From NCBI GenBank assembly GCA_947627525.1, contig CANQWJ010000021.1:1-11641 (forward strand): DNA of 11,641 nucleotides, written 5' to 3'. Of this stretch, positions 1-7,858 are shown piece after piece. This stretch comes from an uncultured Bacilli bacterium. GTDB taxonomy: Bacteria; Bacillota_I; Bacilli_A; RF39; UBA660. How positions within the stretch are numbered: the first letter of the stretch is position 1; the number at the start of each line of letters is the position of its first letter. The position numbers were made by a program, and so were the translations under genes. A model generated the notes under the pieces. The model saw only the letters and a program-made list of their open reading frames with translations. It did not search any database and was not told the origin of the DNA.

Positions 1-591
1 ACGTTCTACGTTGGCGGAATGGTTGTCTTTGATGATTTTCTCCCAAATAAAGATTTATATCGTAAATTTAAAATAGATGTTAATGTCAAAGATGATTTAG
101 GAGCGATGCGTGAAGTTTTATATCGCCGTTATTATCGTGTCTTGATGGGTGAAGAAGAAAAATGTGATTTGATTGTTGTCGATGGTGGTGAAAATCAAGT
201 CAATGTTTGTAAAGAAATAATTGATAGTTTAAAACTCGACATAAAGATAATTGGTTTAAAGAAAGATGATAAACACCGCACTAGTTCTTTAATCGATGAA
301 AACTTAAAAGAAATACCTCTTGATCGCCATAGTAACCTCTTCATTTTCTTGAGTAAAATCCAAGAAGAAGTTCATAACTATGCGATTAGTTATCATCGTC
401 AAATTAAGAGTAAAGGAGCTTTATCAAGTTTATTAGACATGGTTGATGGTATCGGTGAAAAAAGAAAAAAAGAATTACTTCGTAAATTTGGTTCCTTAAA
501 AAAATTAAAAGAAGCAACTCTAAGTGATTTAGAAGAAGTATTAAATAAAGATATTGCTAATAATTTATATAACTATTTAAAAAATCTTTAA
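1..591 (+). CDS. uvrC: UvrABC excinuclease subunit C, C-terminal part (5' truncated by window edge)
   Basis: The frame is open from base 1, so this is a 196-residue C-terminal fragment of a protein that is normally about 600 residues. UvrC makes the incisions on both sides of a lesion in nucleotide excision repair, after UvrA/UvrB loading. Visible parts are the end of the conserved central region (GGMVVF, then YRKFKI and the MREVLYRRYYR segment), the RNase H-like 5'-incision domain with VDGGENQ (Asp about residue 61 of the fragment) and EEVHNYAISYHR (His about 125), and a C-terminal helix-hairpin-helix pair from about residue 147 (DGIGEKRKKELLRKFGSL). Asp and His match two members of the known Asp-Asp-His catalytic triad; the first Asp lies upstream of the window. 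The GIY-YIG and UVR domains are also outside. Stop TAA at 589-591; no clear terminator follows before the next promoter. Identification is very secure. Confidence 0.96.
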   Translation, partial: TFYVGGMVVFDDFLPNKDLYRKFKIDVNVKDDLGAMREVLYRRYYRVLMGEEEKCDLIVVDGGENQVNVCKEIIDSLKLDIKIIGLKKDDKHRTSSLIDENLKEIPLDRHSNLFIFLSKIQEEVHNYAISYHRQIKSKGALSSLLDMVDGIGEKRKKELLRKFGSLKKLKEATLSDLEEVLNKDIANNLYNYLKNL

Positions 592-615
592 AATATCATT
601 TAATTTTGTTATAAT
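587..615 (+). promoter_or_regulatory. Extended -10 promoter for the PepSY-like/mutL/ABC unit
   Basis: A perfect TATAAT at 610-615 is preceded by TGT (607-609), giving an extended -10 element. A weak -35-like TTTAAA sits at 587-592 with a 17-bp spacer and overlaps the uvrC stop codon. The predicted start of transcription is near 622, which leaves a leader of about 25 nt before the ATG at 647. Downstream genes are too close together for obvious separate promoters, so this may serve all four. Assigned from consensus match only. Confidence 0.6.
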
Positions 616-646
616 GATTTTAGTAGAATATTAAAGGAGTGATAAA

Positions 647-1018
647 ATGATTGAAAAATTGAAGAAGAATCGTAAATTATTAATTGCTAGTATTATTGGA
701 GTTATTGTTTTAGTAGTTGCCATAATTGTTGTCATTGTTTTGGTAATAAATAATAATGATAAAGAAAAAACTGAGAAACCAGAACAAGTTAAACCAACTG
801 AAGAGACAGTTGAAAAGGAATATGGATTCTCAAAACAAGATGCTATTGATGCCGTTAAAGATATTTTTAATAGTGATAATTATGCTTTTGTTGCGGAAGT
901 TAGAAACGACAATATGTATATTGTAACTGTTACTAATACAGAAGATAATACTAAAACAGTATATCTAGTTGATCCTAATGATGGTTCTTTTGAAGAAATT
1001 GAACAAACAACAGAATAA
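647..1018 (+). CDS. Membrane-anchored PepSY-like small protein
   Basis: A 123-residue protein with a positively charged N-terminus (KLKKNRK), one strongly hydrophobic segment at about 10-34, a charged Lys/Glu/Pro linker (about 36-58) and a small domain at about 59-117. The domain has the pattern of a PepSY/YpeB-type unit: a helix (SKQDAIDAVKDIF), a strand pair (AFVAEVRNDNMYIVTVTN), then a strand and turn ending VYLVDPNDGSFEEI. The topology suggests an N-terminal anchor with the domain outside the cytoplasm. PepSY domains are often proposed to inhibit or regulate proteases or to sense the cell wall, but no role can be assigned here. The start is supported by AAAGGAG at 633-639, seven bases before ATG. 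It is the first gene after the promoter and ends 12 bases before mutL, so the two are probably co-transcribed. The PepSY call rests on pattern, not on an alignment; a lipoprotein is unlikely because no lipobox cysteine is present. Confidence 0.75.
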   Translation: MIEKLKKNRKLLIASIIGVIVLVVAIIVVIVLVINNNDKEKTEKPEQVKPTEETVEKEYGFSKQDAIDAVKDIFNSDNYAFVAEVRNDNMYIVTVTNTEDNTKTVYLVDPNDGSFEEIEQTTE

Positions 1019-1030
1019 GAGAGTGATATA

Positions 1031-2812
1031 ATGAGTAGAGTTTCAATAATGGATGAAGACTTAGCCAACAAAATTGCTGCTGGAGAAGTCGTTGAAAAAA
1101 CGATGAGTGTCGTTAAAGAATTAGTTGAGAATGCGATTGATGCTAAGGCAACATCCATTAAAATTGAACTCGTTGATAGTGGTGTAAAAGAAATTACAGT
1201 AACTGATGACGGTATCGGAATGGATGATGAAGATGCCGTTTTATGTTTTTCTAGACATGCAACGAGTAAGTTAAAAAATATTGATGATTTGTTTAATATT
1301 GAGAGTTTAGGTTTCCGTGGTGAAGCTCTTCCTTCCATTGCTTCCGTAAGTAATACTATTCTTACGACTAGTAATGGCAAAGTAGGAACGGAAGTTGTCA
1401 TTAATGGTGGAGTTATTGAAAGTGCAAAGGAAATTGATTGTCCCAAAGGAACTAAAATAGACGTCAAAAATCTTTTTTACAATACGCCAGTACGCTTAAA
1501 ATACTTAAAAAACTTATATGTTGAATTAGCCAATATCACTGAGTACGTTGATAAAATGGCTTTATCTTATCCTAATATTCGTTTTGATTTAATAAATAAT
1601 GATAAGTCTCTTTTATATACTGATGGTAGTGGTAATTTATTAAAAGTTATTTCGCGTATTTATGGTGTTGATGTTGCTAAAAAAATGATAATGATTGATG
1701 GTAGTAATGATGATTATAAAGTTACAGGCTATATTTCTTATCCTGAAAAAGCTAGGTCTAATCGTAGTTCAATAACTACTTTTGTCAACAATCGTTTAAT
1801 TCATAATAATGATTTGAATCGTGTCATAACGGATGCTTATCACACTTATATACCCGTATCAAAGTTTCCTATTGTCGTTTTAAACATTGAAGTGGATCCC
1901 ATTTTGATTGACATTAATATTCATCCTACTAAAATGGATATTAAGTTTTCTAAAATGGATAGTTTAAAAGAATTATTAAATAATTTAATTACAGAAAAAT
2001 TAAGTACTAAAACTTTAATTCCTACAGTTGAACAAAAACTAAAAGAAGAAAAGAAGGACTTTTCAGAATTGATTGCTAAACTTTCGAAAAAAGATGAGGA
2101 AAAAGAGGAAGATAAGAATAATAATTATAGTGAACTGGAAGAGATGCAACTGGACTTAGATATTAAAGAAGAAGAGGTTCCTTTATATAATCCTAATGAA
2201 GAAGAAAAATTATATGGTAAGGACCGCATTAAAAAGATGTATCCCGTCGGTTTAGTATTTGGAACTTATATTGTTGCGGAAAATGAAGATGGTATGTTCT
2301 TAATCGATCAACATGCGGCGGCAGAGCGAATCAATTATGAAAAATATTTAAAGAAAATGGGAAGTCACGATAATTATAAGCAAGATTTACTCGTTCCTTT
2401 AAAAATTGAATTATCTAATAACGATTACTTAATTCTCAAAGAAAAAATGGATAAGTTGCTTGCTTTAGGTTTTGAAGTAGAGGAGTTTGGACTAAATACT
2501 ATTTTGGTTAGAAGTCATCCTTATTGGTTACCTGATTATGCTTTAGAAGAAGCTATTCGTAAGATGATTGATGTCGTCATTTCCGAAAAAGATTTTGATT
2601 CTTATAAGTTTACAGAAAAAATCGCGATAACTCTTGCTTGTAAGATGAGTATTAAAGCTAATGACCACATCGAGTTTGCCGCCATGGAAGATTTATTGGA
2701 TCGTTTACGTGAAACCGAAAATCCATTTACTTGTCCACATGGTCGCCCAACAATTATTACCTTTTCTAAATATGAATTGGAAAAATTATTTATGAGAAGT
2801 ATGGAGAAATGA
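1031..2812 (+). CDS. mutL: DNA mismatch repair protein MutL (nicking endonuclease type)
   Basis: At 593 residues this is full length. MutL couples mismatch recognition by MutS to strand nicking and excision. The N-terminal GHKL ATPase shows NKIAAGEVV (13-21), KELVENAIDA (Glu30, Asn34), TDDGIGM (58-64), RHATSK (75-80) and GFRGEAL (94-100). A charged Lys/Glu linker covers about 330-395. The C-terminal domain carries the metal-dependent endonuclease signature of MutH-lacking bacteria: DQHAAAERINYE (426-437), ACK (536-538) and CPHGRP (568-573). QDLLVPL (451-457) fits the sliding-clamp binding motif of Bacillus MutL. A small oddity is EKTMSVV where most MutL have ERPxSVV. The ATG at 1031 gives the expected N-terminus and has a weak GAGAGTGAT ribosome site. 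mutS is not in the window. The ABC ATPase begins one base after the stop, implying translational coupling. Confidence 0.98.
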   Translation: MSRVSIMDEDLANKIAAGEVVEKTMSVVKELVENAIDAKATSIKIELVDSGVKEITVTDDGIGMDDEDAVLCFSRHATSKLKNIDDLFNIESLGFRGEALPSIASVSNTILTTSNGKVGTEVVINGGVIESAKEIDCPKGTKIDVKNLFYNTPVRLKYLKNLYVELANITEYVDKMALSYPNIRFDLINNDKSLLYTDGSGNLLKVISRIYGVDVAKKMIMIDGSNDDYKVTGYISYPEKARSNRSSITTFVNNRLIHNNDLNRVITDAYHTYIPVSKFPIVVLNIEVDPILIDINIHPTKMDIKFSKMDSLKELLNNLITEKLSTKTLIPTVEQKLKEEKKDFSELIAKLSKKDEEKEEDKNNNYSELEEMQLDLDIKEEEVPLYNPNEEEKLYGKDRIKKMYPVGLVFGTYIVAENEDGMFLIDQHAAAERINYEKYLKKMGSHDNYKQDLLVPLKIELSNNDYLILKEKMDKLLALGFEVEEFGLNTILVRSHPYWLPDYALEEAIRKMIDVVISEKDFDSYKFTEKIAITLACKMSIKANDHIEFAAMEDLLDRLRETENPFTCPHGRPTIITFSKYELEKLFMRSMEK

Positions 2813-2813
2813 T

Positions 2814-3716
2814 ATGAAAATACTAGAATGTAAAAATTTAAAAAAGAGTTTCGGCAAGAAAAAAGTTATTAAAGATGTCAGTTTTTCTATTGAAGAAGGC
2901 GATATCTTAGGTTTTATTGGACCAAATGGTGCTGGTAAGACAACAACAATTAAATTGATATTGGGCTTACAAAGAATCGATGAAGGTACGGTATCAATTA
3001 ATTCCTTTGATATTGAAAAAGACTTTGTCAAAGCTATTGAACGTGTTGGAACAATCGTTGAAAATCCTGATATGTACATGTACTTATCTGGTCGTAAAAA
3101 TCTTGAATTAGTAAGACATCTCTATAAAAATATTACTAAGGAAAGAATAGATGAAGTAATAAAAATAGTTGGTTTAGAAAAACGCATTGATGATAAAGTC
3201 AGTAAGTATTCTTTAGGAATGCGTCAACGCCTTGGAATTGCTCAAGCCATTCTTCATAAACCTAATCTATTAATTTTAGATGAACCAACTAATGGACTAG
3301 ATCCTGAAGGAATAGTTGATTTACGAAATCTTTTAAAGAAGTTAGCTAAAGCCGAAAAAATGGGTATTTTAATATCTAGTCATAACTTAATGGAACTTGA
3401 AAGTTTTTGTAACAAAGTTTGTATTATTCAAAGTGGCGAAATAATTGAACAAAATAATATTAAAGAATTGAAAAAGAAAATGAGTAATTCTTTCTATCAC
3501 TTCTATGTTAGTTCAACGGATAAATTAGATAAAGTGTTTAAAAATATCAATATTTTAAACGAATGTAATTTTGAAATTCAAATAAAAAAAGAAGAAGTAA
3601 CCGAAGTAATTTCTAAACTTCTTAATAAAAAGATTGATATTTATGCCATTTATCCTAAAACTGTTTCTTTGGAAGAAGTATTTATGAAAAAGACAGGAGG
3701 TAATACAATTGATTAA
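2814..3716 (+). CDS. ABC transporter ATP-binding protein (BcrA/drug-export type)
   Basis: A 300-residue nucleotide-binding subunit that would energise the ABC-2 permease encoded next. Motifs in order: Walker A GPNGAGKTT (36-44); a Q-loop region reading IVENPDMY (81-88), with Glu in place of Gln as often seen in BcrA/LanF-like ATPases; signature YSLGMRQRLGIA (132-143); Walker B LLILDEP (152-158) with catalytic Glu157; D-loop NGLDPEG (160-166); and H-loop His190 in SSHNLMELE. About 80 C-terminal residues follow the ATPase core and end with SLEEVFMKKTGG, typical of this family. It starts one base after the mutL stop, with a ribosome site (GGAG at 2804-2807) inside the end of mutL, and overlaps the permease gene by 8 bases. 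The substrate is unknown; the family includes bacitracin and lantibiotic self-protection exporters, but also many general envelope transporters. Confidence 0.93.
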   Translation: MKILECKNLKKSFGKKKVIKDVSFSIEEGDILGFIGPNGAGKTTTIKLILGLQRIDEGTVSINSFDIEKDFVKAIERVGTIVENPDMYMYLSGRKNLELVRHLYKNITKERIDEVIKIVGLEKRIDDKVSKYSLGMRQRLGIAQAILHKPNLLILDEPTNGLDPEGIVDLRNLLKKLAKAEKMGILISSHNLMELESFCNKVCIIQSGEIIEQNNIKELKKKMSNSFYHFYVSSTDKLDKVFKNINILNECNFEIQIKKEEVTEVISKLLNKKIDIYAIYPKTVSLEEVFMKKTGGNTID

Positions 3717-5133
3717 TTTAATTCGTAATGAACTATATAAAATTTTTCATAAAAAAGGTATTTATATATCTTTATTAGTTGTAACCGCTTTTGTCTTTTT
3801 AACTAATTTTATTTATAATTTAAATCTATTAAATGATGATAATACTGATAAATTTATTTCATATGTTGATACTGCTTATTTAACTGAATTAGAAGAAGAA
3901 GGAAATATTAAATCAGATGAATATATAAGTACTAAGACTGATTCTTTGATTAGCGAATATTTTAATAGTTTTGAAAAAGGTTCTTGGCAAAGATATGCTC
4001 TTAGTCCATATAATAATAGTAATTATTATAATGAACTTTACAATATTTATTATAGAATTGTTTCTTATGAAGTAAAGTATAGTAAGGATGAAGAAGAATA
4101 TGAAAAAGCCAAAAAGGAAAAAGAGTCATTTGAAGAAAAGCTAAAAAAGATGTCTTGGCAAGATTATGTTAAAGAAGAGAAGGAAGAACTTGAAGAGAGT
4201 TTGAAAAATAATCAAGACACGGCATACCTAACTTCGCAAATTGAAGGAATAGATTTACGTCTTAAATATAATGTTGACTTTTCTAATAATAATAGAAATC
4301 AATATATCAATACTTATGTTGCCAATCGTTCTTATATTCTTGGACAAGAGGGAAATGATAAATTAGATGATGATGCTAAAGAAGAATTAGAAAGAGCAGA
4401 AGCCGAAAATAAAGAGATTATATATCGTTTTGAAAATAACATAAAAGATTATTCTTCAAATTCTAATAATGGTATTATAGAAAACTTTTATAATGAATAT
4501 TTCTTGATGATTTTAATCATTATCATAATTGTATCAGGAAGTATTGTCAGTGAAGAGTTCTCAAAGGGAACAATTAAATTATTACTAGTAAAACCATATT
4601 CAAGAACAAAGATTTTACTTAGTAAATATATTACATCTCTTTTGATGATTGTCTTTGCGATTGTCTTTATTCTAATTGCTCAGTTAATAATTGGGGGAAT
4701 TTTCTTCGGTTATGATACTTTAACTATTCCTAAAATAGTTTATAATTTTAGTACGAAGATGGTTATGGAAATGAATATCTTTAAGTATTTCTTATATACG
4801 ACTATAGCCGTTCTACCACAATTTATTTTACTAACAACTTTAGCATTCTCTCTAAGTACCATATTTGTAAGTACTTCGCTTGCTAATACATTGACAATTA
4901 TTGGAAGTTTGGCAGGTGATGTAATTAATGCTCTTGCTGTATCTTATGAAATAAATATTTTAAAATTATTTGTTACTTTAAACTGGGATTTTACACCATA
5001 TCTCTTTGGTGGTAAATCACCATATTTAGGAATAACCTTATCACATTCAATAATCGTTTGTATTGTTTATTGGTTAATAATGATAGTTACGACCTTTATT
5101 GTTTTCAAAAGACGAAATATTAAGAATGTTTAA
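3709..5133 (+). CDS. ABC-2 type permease with large extracytoplasmic domain
   Basis: A 474-residue membrane subunit, the probable partner of the preceding ATPase. Membrane segment 1 is at about 17-37. A very hydrophilic domain of some 225 residues (about 38-262) follows, with a Glu/Lys-rich probable coiled coil around 125-167 and another acidic stretch at 218-240. Then come about five further membrane segments (near 263-281, 305-334, 358-385, 387-410 and 445-466) and a basic tail (FKRRNIKNV). EEFSKGTIKLLLVKPYSRTK after segment 2 is the cytoplasmic coupling region typical of ABC-2 permeases. The start is TTG at 3709, supported by a perfect AGGAGG at 3695-3700 with eight bases between; no in-frame ATG lies nearby. 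It overlaps the ATPase gene by 8 bases. The large outer domain resembles that of Firmicutes permeases that handle peptides, antibiotics or secreted proteins; the substrate cannot be read from sequence. Confidence 0.9.
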   Translation: MINLIRNELYKIFHKKGIYISLLVVTAFVFLTNFIYNLNLLNDDNTDKFISYVDTAYLTELEEEGNIKSDEYISTKTDSLISEYFNSFEKGSWQRYALSPYNNSNYYNELYNIYYRIVSYEVKYSKDEEEYEKAKKEKESFEEKLKKMSWQDYVKEEKEELEESLKNNQDTAYLTSQIEGIDLRLKYNVDFSNNNRNQYINTYVANRSYILGQEGNDKLDDDAKEELERAEAENKEIIYRFENNIKDYSSNSNNGIIENFYNEYFLMILIIIIIVSGSIVSEEFSKGTIKLLLVKPYSRTKILLSKYITSLLMIVFAIVFILIAQLIIGGIFFGYDTLTIPKIVYNFSTKMVMEMNIFKYFLYTTIAVLPQFILLTTLAFSLSTIFVSTSLANTLTIIGSLAGDVINALAVSYEINILKLFVTLNWDFTPYLFGGKSPYLGITLSHSIIVCIVYWLIMIVTTFIVFKRRNIKNV

Positions 5134-5136
5134 TTA

Positions 5137-5188
5137 AAAAATGCATCTATTAGTAATTATTTTAAGATTATTTAATAGATACATTTTT
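5137..5188 (+). terminator. Long hairpin terminator after the ABC permease gene
   Basis: Two 16-base arms (5137-5152 and 5173-5188) are complementary except for one C-A mismatch at 5144/5181. The loop is 20 bases, and the right arm ends in five T residues followed by more T-rich sequence. It begins three bases after the permease stop codon and separates the mutL/ABC unit from miaA. Because the left arm begins with A residues it could also act on the other strand. Confidence 0.75.
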
Positions 5189-5200
5189 ATTATGTTTTAA

Positions 5201-5229
5201 TTTATATTTTAAAAATAATATGTTAAGAT
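5201..5229 (+). promoter_or_regulatory. Probable promoter of the miaA-rsmE unit
   Basis: TAAGAT at 5224-5229 preceded by TGT (5221-5223) forms an extended -10 element. TTTATA at 5201-5206 is a weak -35 with a 17-bp spacer. Initiation would be near 5236, giving a leader of only about 15 nt that consists almost entirely of the AAGAGG ribosome site (5236-5241) and its spacer. The location just after a terminator supports it; the consensus match is moderate. Confidence 0.5.
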
Positions 5230-5250
5230 ATTCCTAAGAGGTTGATGGAA

Positions 5251-6117
5251 ATGATAGTCGTCATAGTTGGTCCAACTGGTGTTGGTAAAACAAAACTTAG
5301 TGTTGAACTTGCTAAAAAGATAAATGCCGAAATAATTAATTGTGATTCCATGCAAGTCTATAAAGAGTTGAATATTGGAACGGCCAAAGTAACAGAAGAA
5401 GAAAAAGAAGGTGTTAAGCACCATCTATTAGATATTGTTGAACCCAATGAATTATATACGGTATACGACTACCAAAGAGATTGTCGAAAAAAAATAGAAG
5501 AGATAGAAAAAAGAGGTAAAAATGTCATTATTGTTGGAGGAACTGGTCTCTATGTAAAAGCCGCTTTATATGATTATCGTTTTGAAACAGAGACTAAGCA
5601 TCATAATTATAAAGATATGAGTAATCTAGAACTACTTACGGCCATAAGAGAAAAAGATGCTAGTGTGGACATTCATTTAAATAATCGTCAAAGATTAGAA
5701 AGAGCTTTAGAAAAATTAGAAAACGATGGTCATTTTGATAAAAACGGCAATATAAAACTATATGATTTTTATACCATTGGTTTAACAACTGATCGTGAAC
5801 ATCTCTATGAAATAATTAATAAGCGCGTTGATGAAATGTTTGAAAATGGATTATTAGAAGAAGTAAAAAATTTATATGATCGAAAAATTCATAGTAAAGC
5901 TATCAATACCGGTATTGGTTATAAAGAATTATATCAATACTTTGATGGGAAAGTAACACTAGAAGAAGCTAAAGAAAACATTAAGAAATCATCACGTCGT
6001 TATGCTAAAAGACAATATACTTTTTTCAATAATCAAATGGATGTTAAATGGTTTAATACTAATTATGAAGACTTTAATAAAACCGTATTAGAAATTTATA
6101 ATTATGTAAAGGATTGA
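5251..6117 (+). CDS. miaA: tRNA dimethylallyltransferase MiaA
   Basis: This 288-residue enzyme transfers a dimethylallyl group to N6 of adenosine 37 in tRNAs that read UNN codons, forming i6A. Features: P-loop GPTGVGKT (7-14), NCDSMQVYK (30-38, Asp32 the likely general base), GTAK (43-46), HHLLDIVEP (57-65), VGGTGLY (95-101), the tRNA-binding region, TGIGYKEL (220-227) and the C-terminal signature RRYAKRQYTFFNNQ (249-262) followed by VKWF. Length is close to the usual 300. Three in-frame starts are possible (TTG 5242, ATG 5245, ATG 5251). ATG 5251 is chosen because AAGAGG at 5236-5241 is then nine bases away and the protein begins directly with the strand leading into the P-loop, as in other MiaA. 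The NRQRLERALE segment is a diverged form of the usual RRVxRALE. It is first in a probable operon with rsmE, four bases downstream. Confidence 0.96.
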   Translation: MIVVIVGPTGVGKTKLSVELAKKINAEIINCDSMQVYKELNIGTAKVTEEEKEGVKHHLLDIVEPNELYTVYDYQRDCRKKIEEIEKRGKNVIIVGGTGLYVKAALYDYRFETETKHHNYKDMSNLELLTAIREKDASVDIHLNNRQRLERALEKLENDGHFDKNGNIKLYDFYTIGLTTDREHLYEIINKRVDEMFENGLLEEVKNLYDRKIHSKAINTGIGYKELYQYFDGKVTLEEAKENIKKSSRRYAKRQYTFFNNQMDVKWFNTNYEDFNKTVLEIYNYVKD

Positions 6118-6121
6118 TTTT

Positions 6122-6835
6122 ATGCAAAGATATTTTACAGAAGAAGATAGTGGTACTTTTTCTTTGAGTAGGGATGATTCTTGTCATATTCTAAAAGTAA
6201 TGCGTCTTAAAAAAGATGATTTAGTTGAAGTAGTATCTAAACAAAAATTATATATTTGTAAAATCATTAATAGTGATAATAATATTGTTACAGTTAGAAA
6301 AGTTGAAGAAGTAAAGCAAGATAGTGAATTAGACTGTCAAGTAACTATTGTTCAGAGTTTAGTCAAAGAACAAAAGATGGATTTCATCCTTCAAAAGTGT
6401 TGTGAACTAGGAGTTAGTAAAATCATTCCTCTTAATACTAAACGTAGTATTGTCAAACTTGATAGTAAAGAAACGAAAAAGATTGAGCGCTGGAACAAGA
6501 TTTTAAAAGAAGCTAGTGAACAATCAAAAAGAGTAGTAATACCAACTGTTTCCAATATTTGTAATATCGAAGATTTAGTCAAAGAAGATTATGACATAAA
6601 AATATTATGTACCGTTAACGAGTTGTCAAATGACATTAAAAAGGTCTTATCAAAAGACTTAAATGGTGCTAGAATAGTAATTGTAATAGGTCCCGAAGGC
6701 GGCTTTGAAAAAGAAGAAGAACAAACATTAATCGATAATGGTTATGTTCCAACTTCTCTTGGCAAAAGAGTTCTTCGAACAGAGACAGCATCTTTGTATG
6801 CTTTAAGTATTATTAATTATATAACAATGAGGTGA
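6122..6835 (+). CDS. rsmE: 16S rRNA (uracil1498-N3)-methyltransferase RsmE
   Basis: The 237-residue protein matches RsmE from end to end; this enzyme methylates N3 of U1498 in 16S rRNA within the 30S subunit, using S-adenosylmethionine. The N-terminal PUA-like domain has QRYF and HILKVMRLKKDD (22-33). The SPOUT methyltransferase domain shows QSLVKEQKMDFILQKCCELGV (78-98), RSIVKLD, ERWNKILKEASEQSKR (122-137), VIGPEGGF (188-195) and the knot segment SLGKRVLRTETASLYAL (212-228), which includes the methyl-donor binding residues. Start ATG 6122 has AAAGGA at 6108-6113, inside the end of miaA, eight bases upstream. It lies four bases from the genes on both sides, so it is part of the miaA operon. 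In Bacillus subtilis rsmE is followed directly by mtaB; here an unrelated gene sits between them. Confidence 0.97.
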   Translation: MQRYFTEEDSGTFSLSRDDSCHILKVMRLKKDDLVEVVSKQKLYICKIINSDNNIVTVRKVEEVKQDSELDCQVTIVQSLVKEQKMDFILQKCCELGVSKIIPLNTKRSIVKLDSKETKKIERWNKILKEASEQSKRVVIPTVSNICNIEDLVKEDYDIKILCTVNELSNDIKKVLSKDLNGARIVIVIGPEGGFEKEEEQTLIDNGYVPTSLGKRVLRTETASLYALSIINYITMR

Positions 6836-6839
6836 GTCT

Positions 6840-7856
6840 ATGACGACATCAACTGATACAATGATTATCTTTATTTTAATAGGAATAATCTTTATTTTAG
6901 TTATTTTAATTGCTATTATTGATTTTGCTAATAAAAAAAGACAACATCTTAATAGAGAAATAGATGATGTTTCAAAAGAACTTGATGATAATGTTGAAGA
7001 GATAAATGATAATTTAGTGGAACCGGTAACAAGTGCTACGACTAATATAACAACTAACACTAATCATGTTGAAGAAATAAAATATGTTGAAGAAGATGAA
7101 GAATTAGAAAAAACTAAAGCTAAGATAGAACTTGCTAAATTGAAAGAAGAACTAATTCGTCAAGAAGAAGAGAAAAAACAAGAAGAAGTAGAAAAAATAG
7201 AAGAAAAAGAAGAAAAACCGGAAGTAGTTGAAGTGAAAGCAACTCCACCAGCAACTGAAGTTTCAGATATTGCTAGTGCTATCAATGAAGAAATTGAAAA
7301 AGAAGAGTTAGAAGAGACTAATCTTTCTAAAGTTAATGCTGTTCAAGAAGACTTAAATGAAATTTTAGCAATGAGTATTGATGATCAAATTAATCATCAT
7401 GAAGATGAACAGGAAGCAAAAGCAATTATTAGTGTTGATGAATTTAATAAAATTAGTGATGATTTATACGATAGTAATGAAGTTATTCAAAGTGCTTATC
7501 AAGATGAGGGCAATGAACCAATAAGTCTTAAAGAATTAGAAGATTTATACAATACACGTGAAATGGAAACAATTAAGTTGGATGACTTTAATACCATTGA
7601 TAAGAAAGATAAGAAGAGTGAAAAAGAAGTTATTTTAGAACAAGCTGATATTAAGAAAATGGAAGATTTACCACCAATAACTGATGAAAAGAAATTTAAA
7701 TCTTCACCATTTATTTCGCCAATCTTTGGTCTTAGTGAAAAAGAAGACAATATCGAATTAGAACAGACAGCTGATTTAGATAAATTAAATGATGAAGTTA
7801 AGAAGACAAATGAATTCTTAAAAGCCTTGAAAGAACTACAAAAAAATTTAGACTAA
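6840..7856 (+). CDS. Membrane-anchored acidic coiled-coil protein, function unknown
   Basis: A 338-residue protein I do not recognise. It starts with one hydrophobic segment (about 7-29), then a basic patch (NKKRQHLNRE) that suggests the rest is cytoplasmic by the positive-inside rule. The body is extremely rich in Glu, Lys and Asp, with a strong predicted coiled coil at about 84-128, a Thr/Asn-rich linker (63-76) and a Pro/Val segment (127-141). Towards the C-terminus a short non-charged island, FKSSPFISPIFGL (286-298), interrupts the acidic sequence and looks like a docking peptide. A last heptad-like helix (about 308-337) ends the protein. It could be a cytoskeletal or cell-division scaffold, resembling EzrA/MapZ-like proteins only in layout. 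Start ATG 6840 is preceded by GAGGTGAG (6829-6836), overlapping the rsmE stop, so expression is probably coupled to rsmE. No homology assignment is claimed. Confidence 0.8.
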   Translation: MTTSTDTMIIFILIGIIFILVILIAIIDFANKKRQHLNREIDDVSKELDDNVEEINDNLVEPVTSATTNITTNTNHVEEIKYVEEDEELEKTKAKIELAKLKEELIRQEEEKKQEEVEKIEEKEEKPEVVEVKATPPATEVSDIASAINEEIEKEELEETNLSKVNAVQEDLNEILAMSIDDQINHHEDEQEAKAIISVDEFNKISDDLYDSNEVIQSAYQDEGNEPISLKELEDLYNTREMETIKLDDFNTIDKKDKKSEKEVILEQADIKKMEDLPPITDEKKFKSSPFISPIFGLSEKEDNIELEQTADLDKLNDEVKKTNEFLKALKELQKNLD

Positions 7857-7858
7857 TT

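Noticed and set aside
880..1467. Long minus-strand reading frame of 195 codons opposite the PepSY-like gene and mutL
   Set aside because: It crosses two well-supported plus-strand genes, has Ser/Leu/Thr-rich composition typical of an antisense frame and shows no domain or ribosome site.
5242..5250. TTG 5242 or ATG 5245 as the miaA start
   Set aside because: Both are too close to AAGAGG (5236-5241); ATG 5251 has normal spacing and the family-typical N-terminus.
6803..7060. Minus-strand frame of 85 codons opposite the start of the coiled-coil protein gene
   Set aside because: Its hydrophobic composition mirrors the complement of the real membrane segment; no ribosome site or promoter, and it overlaps two coupled plus-strand genes.
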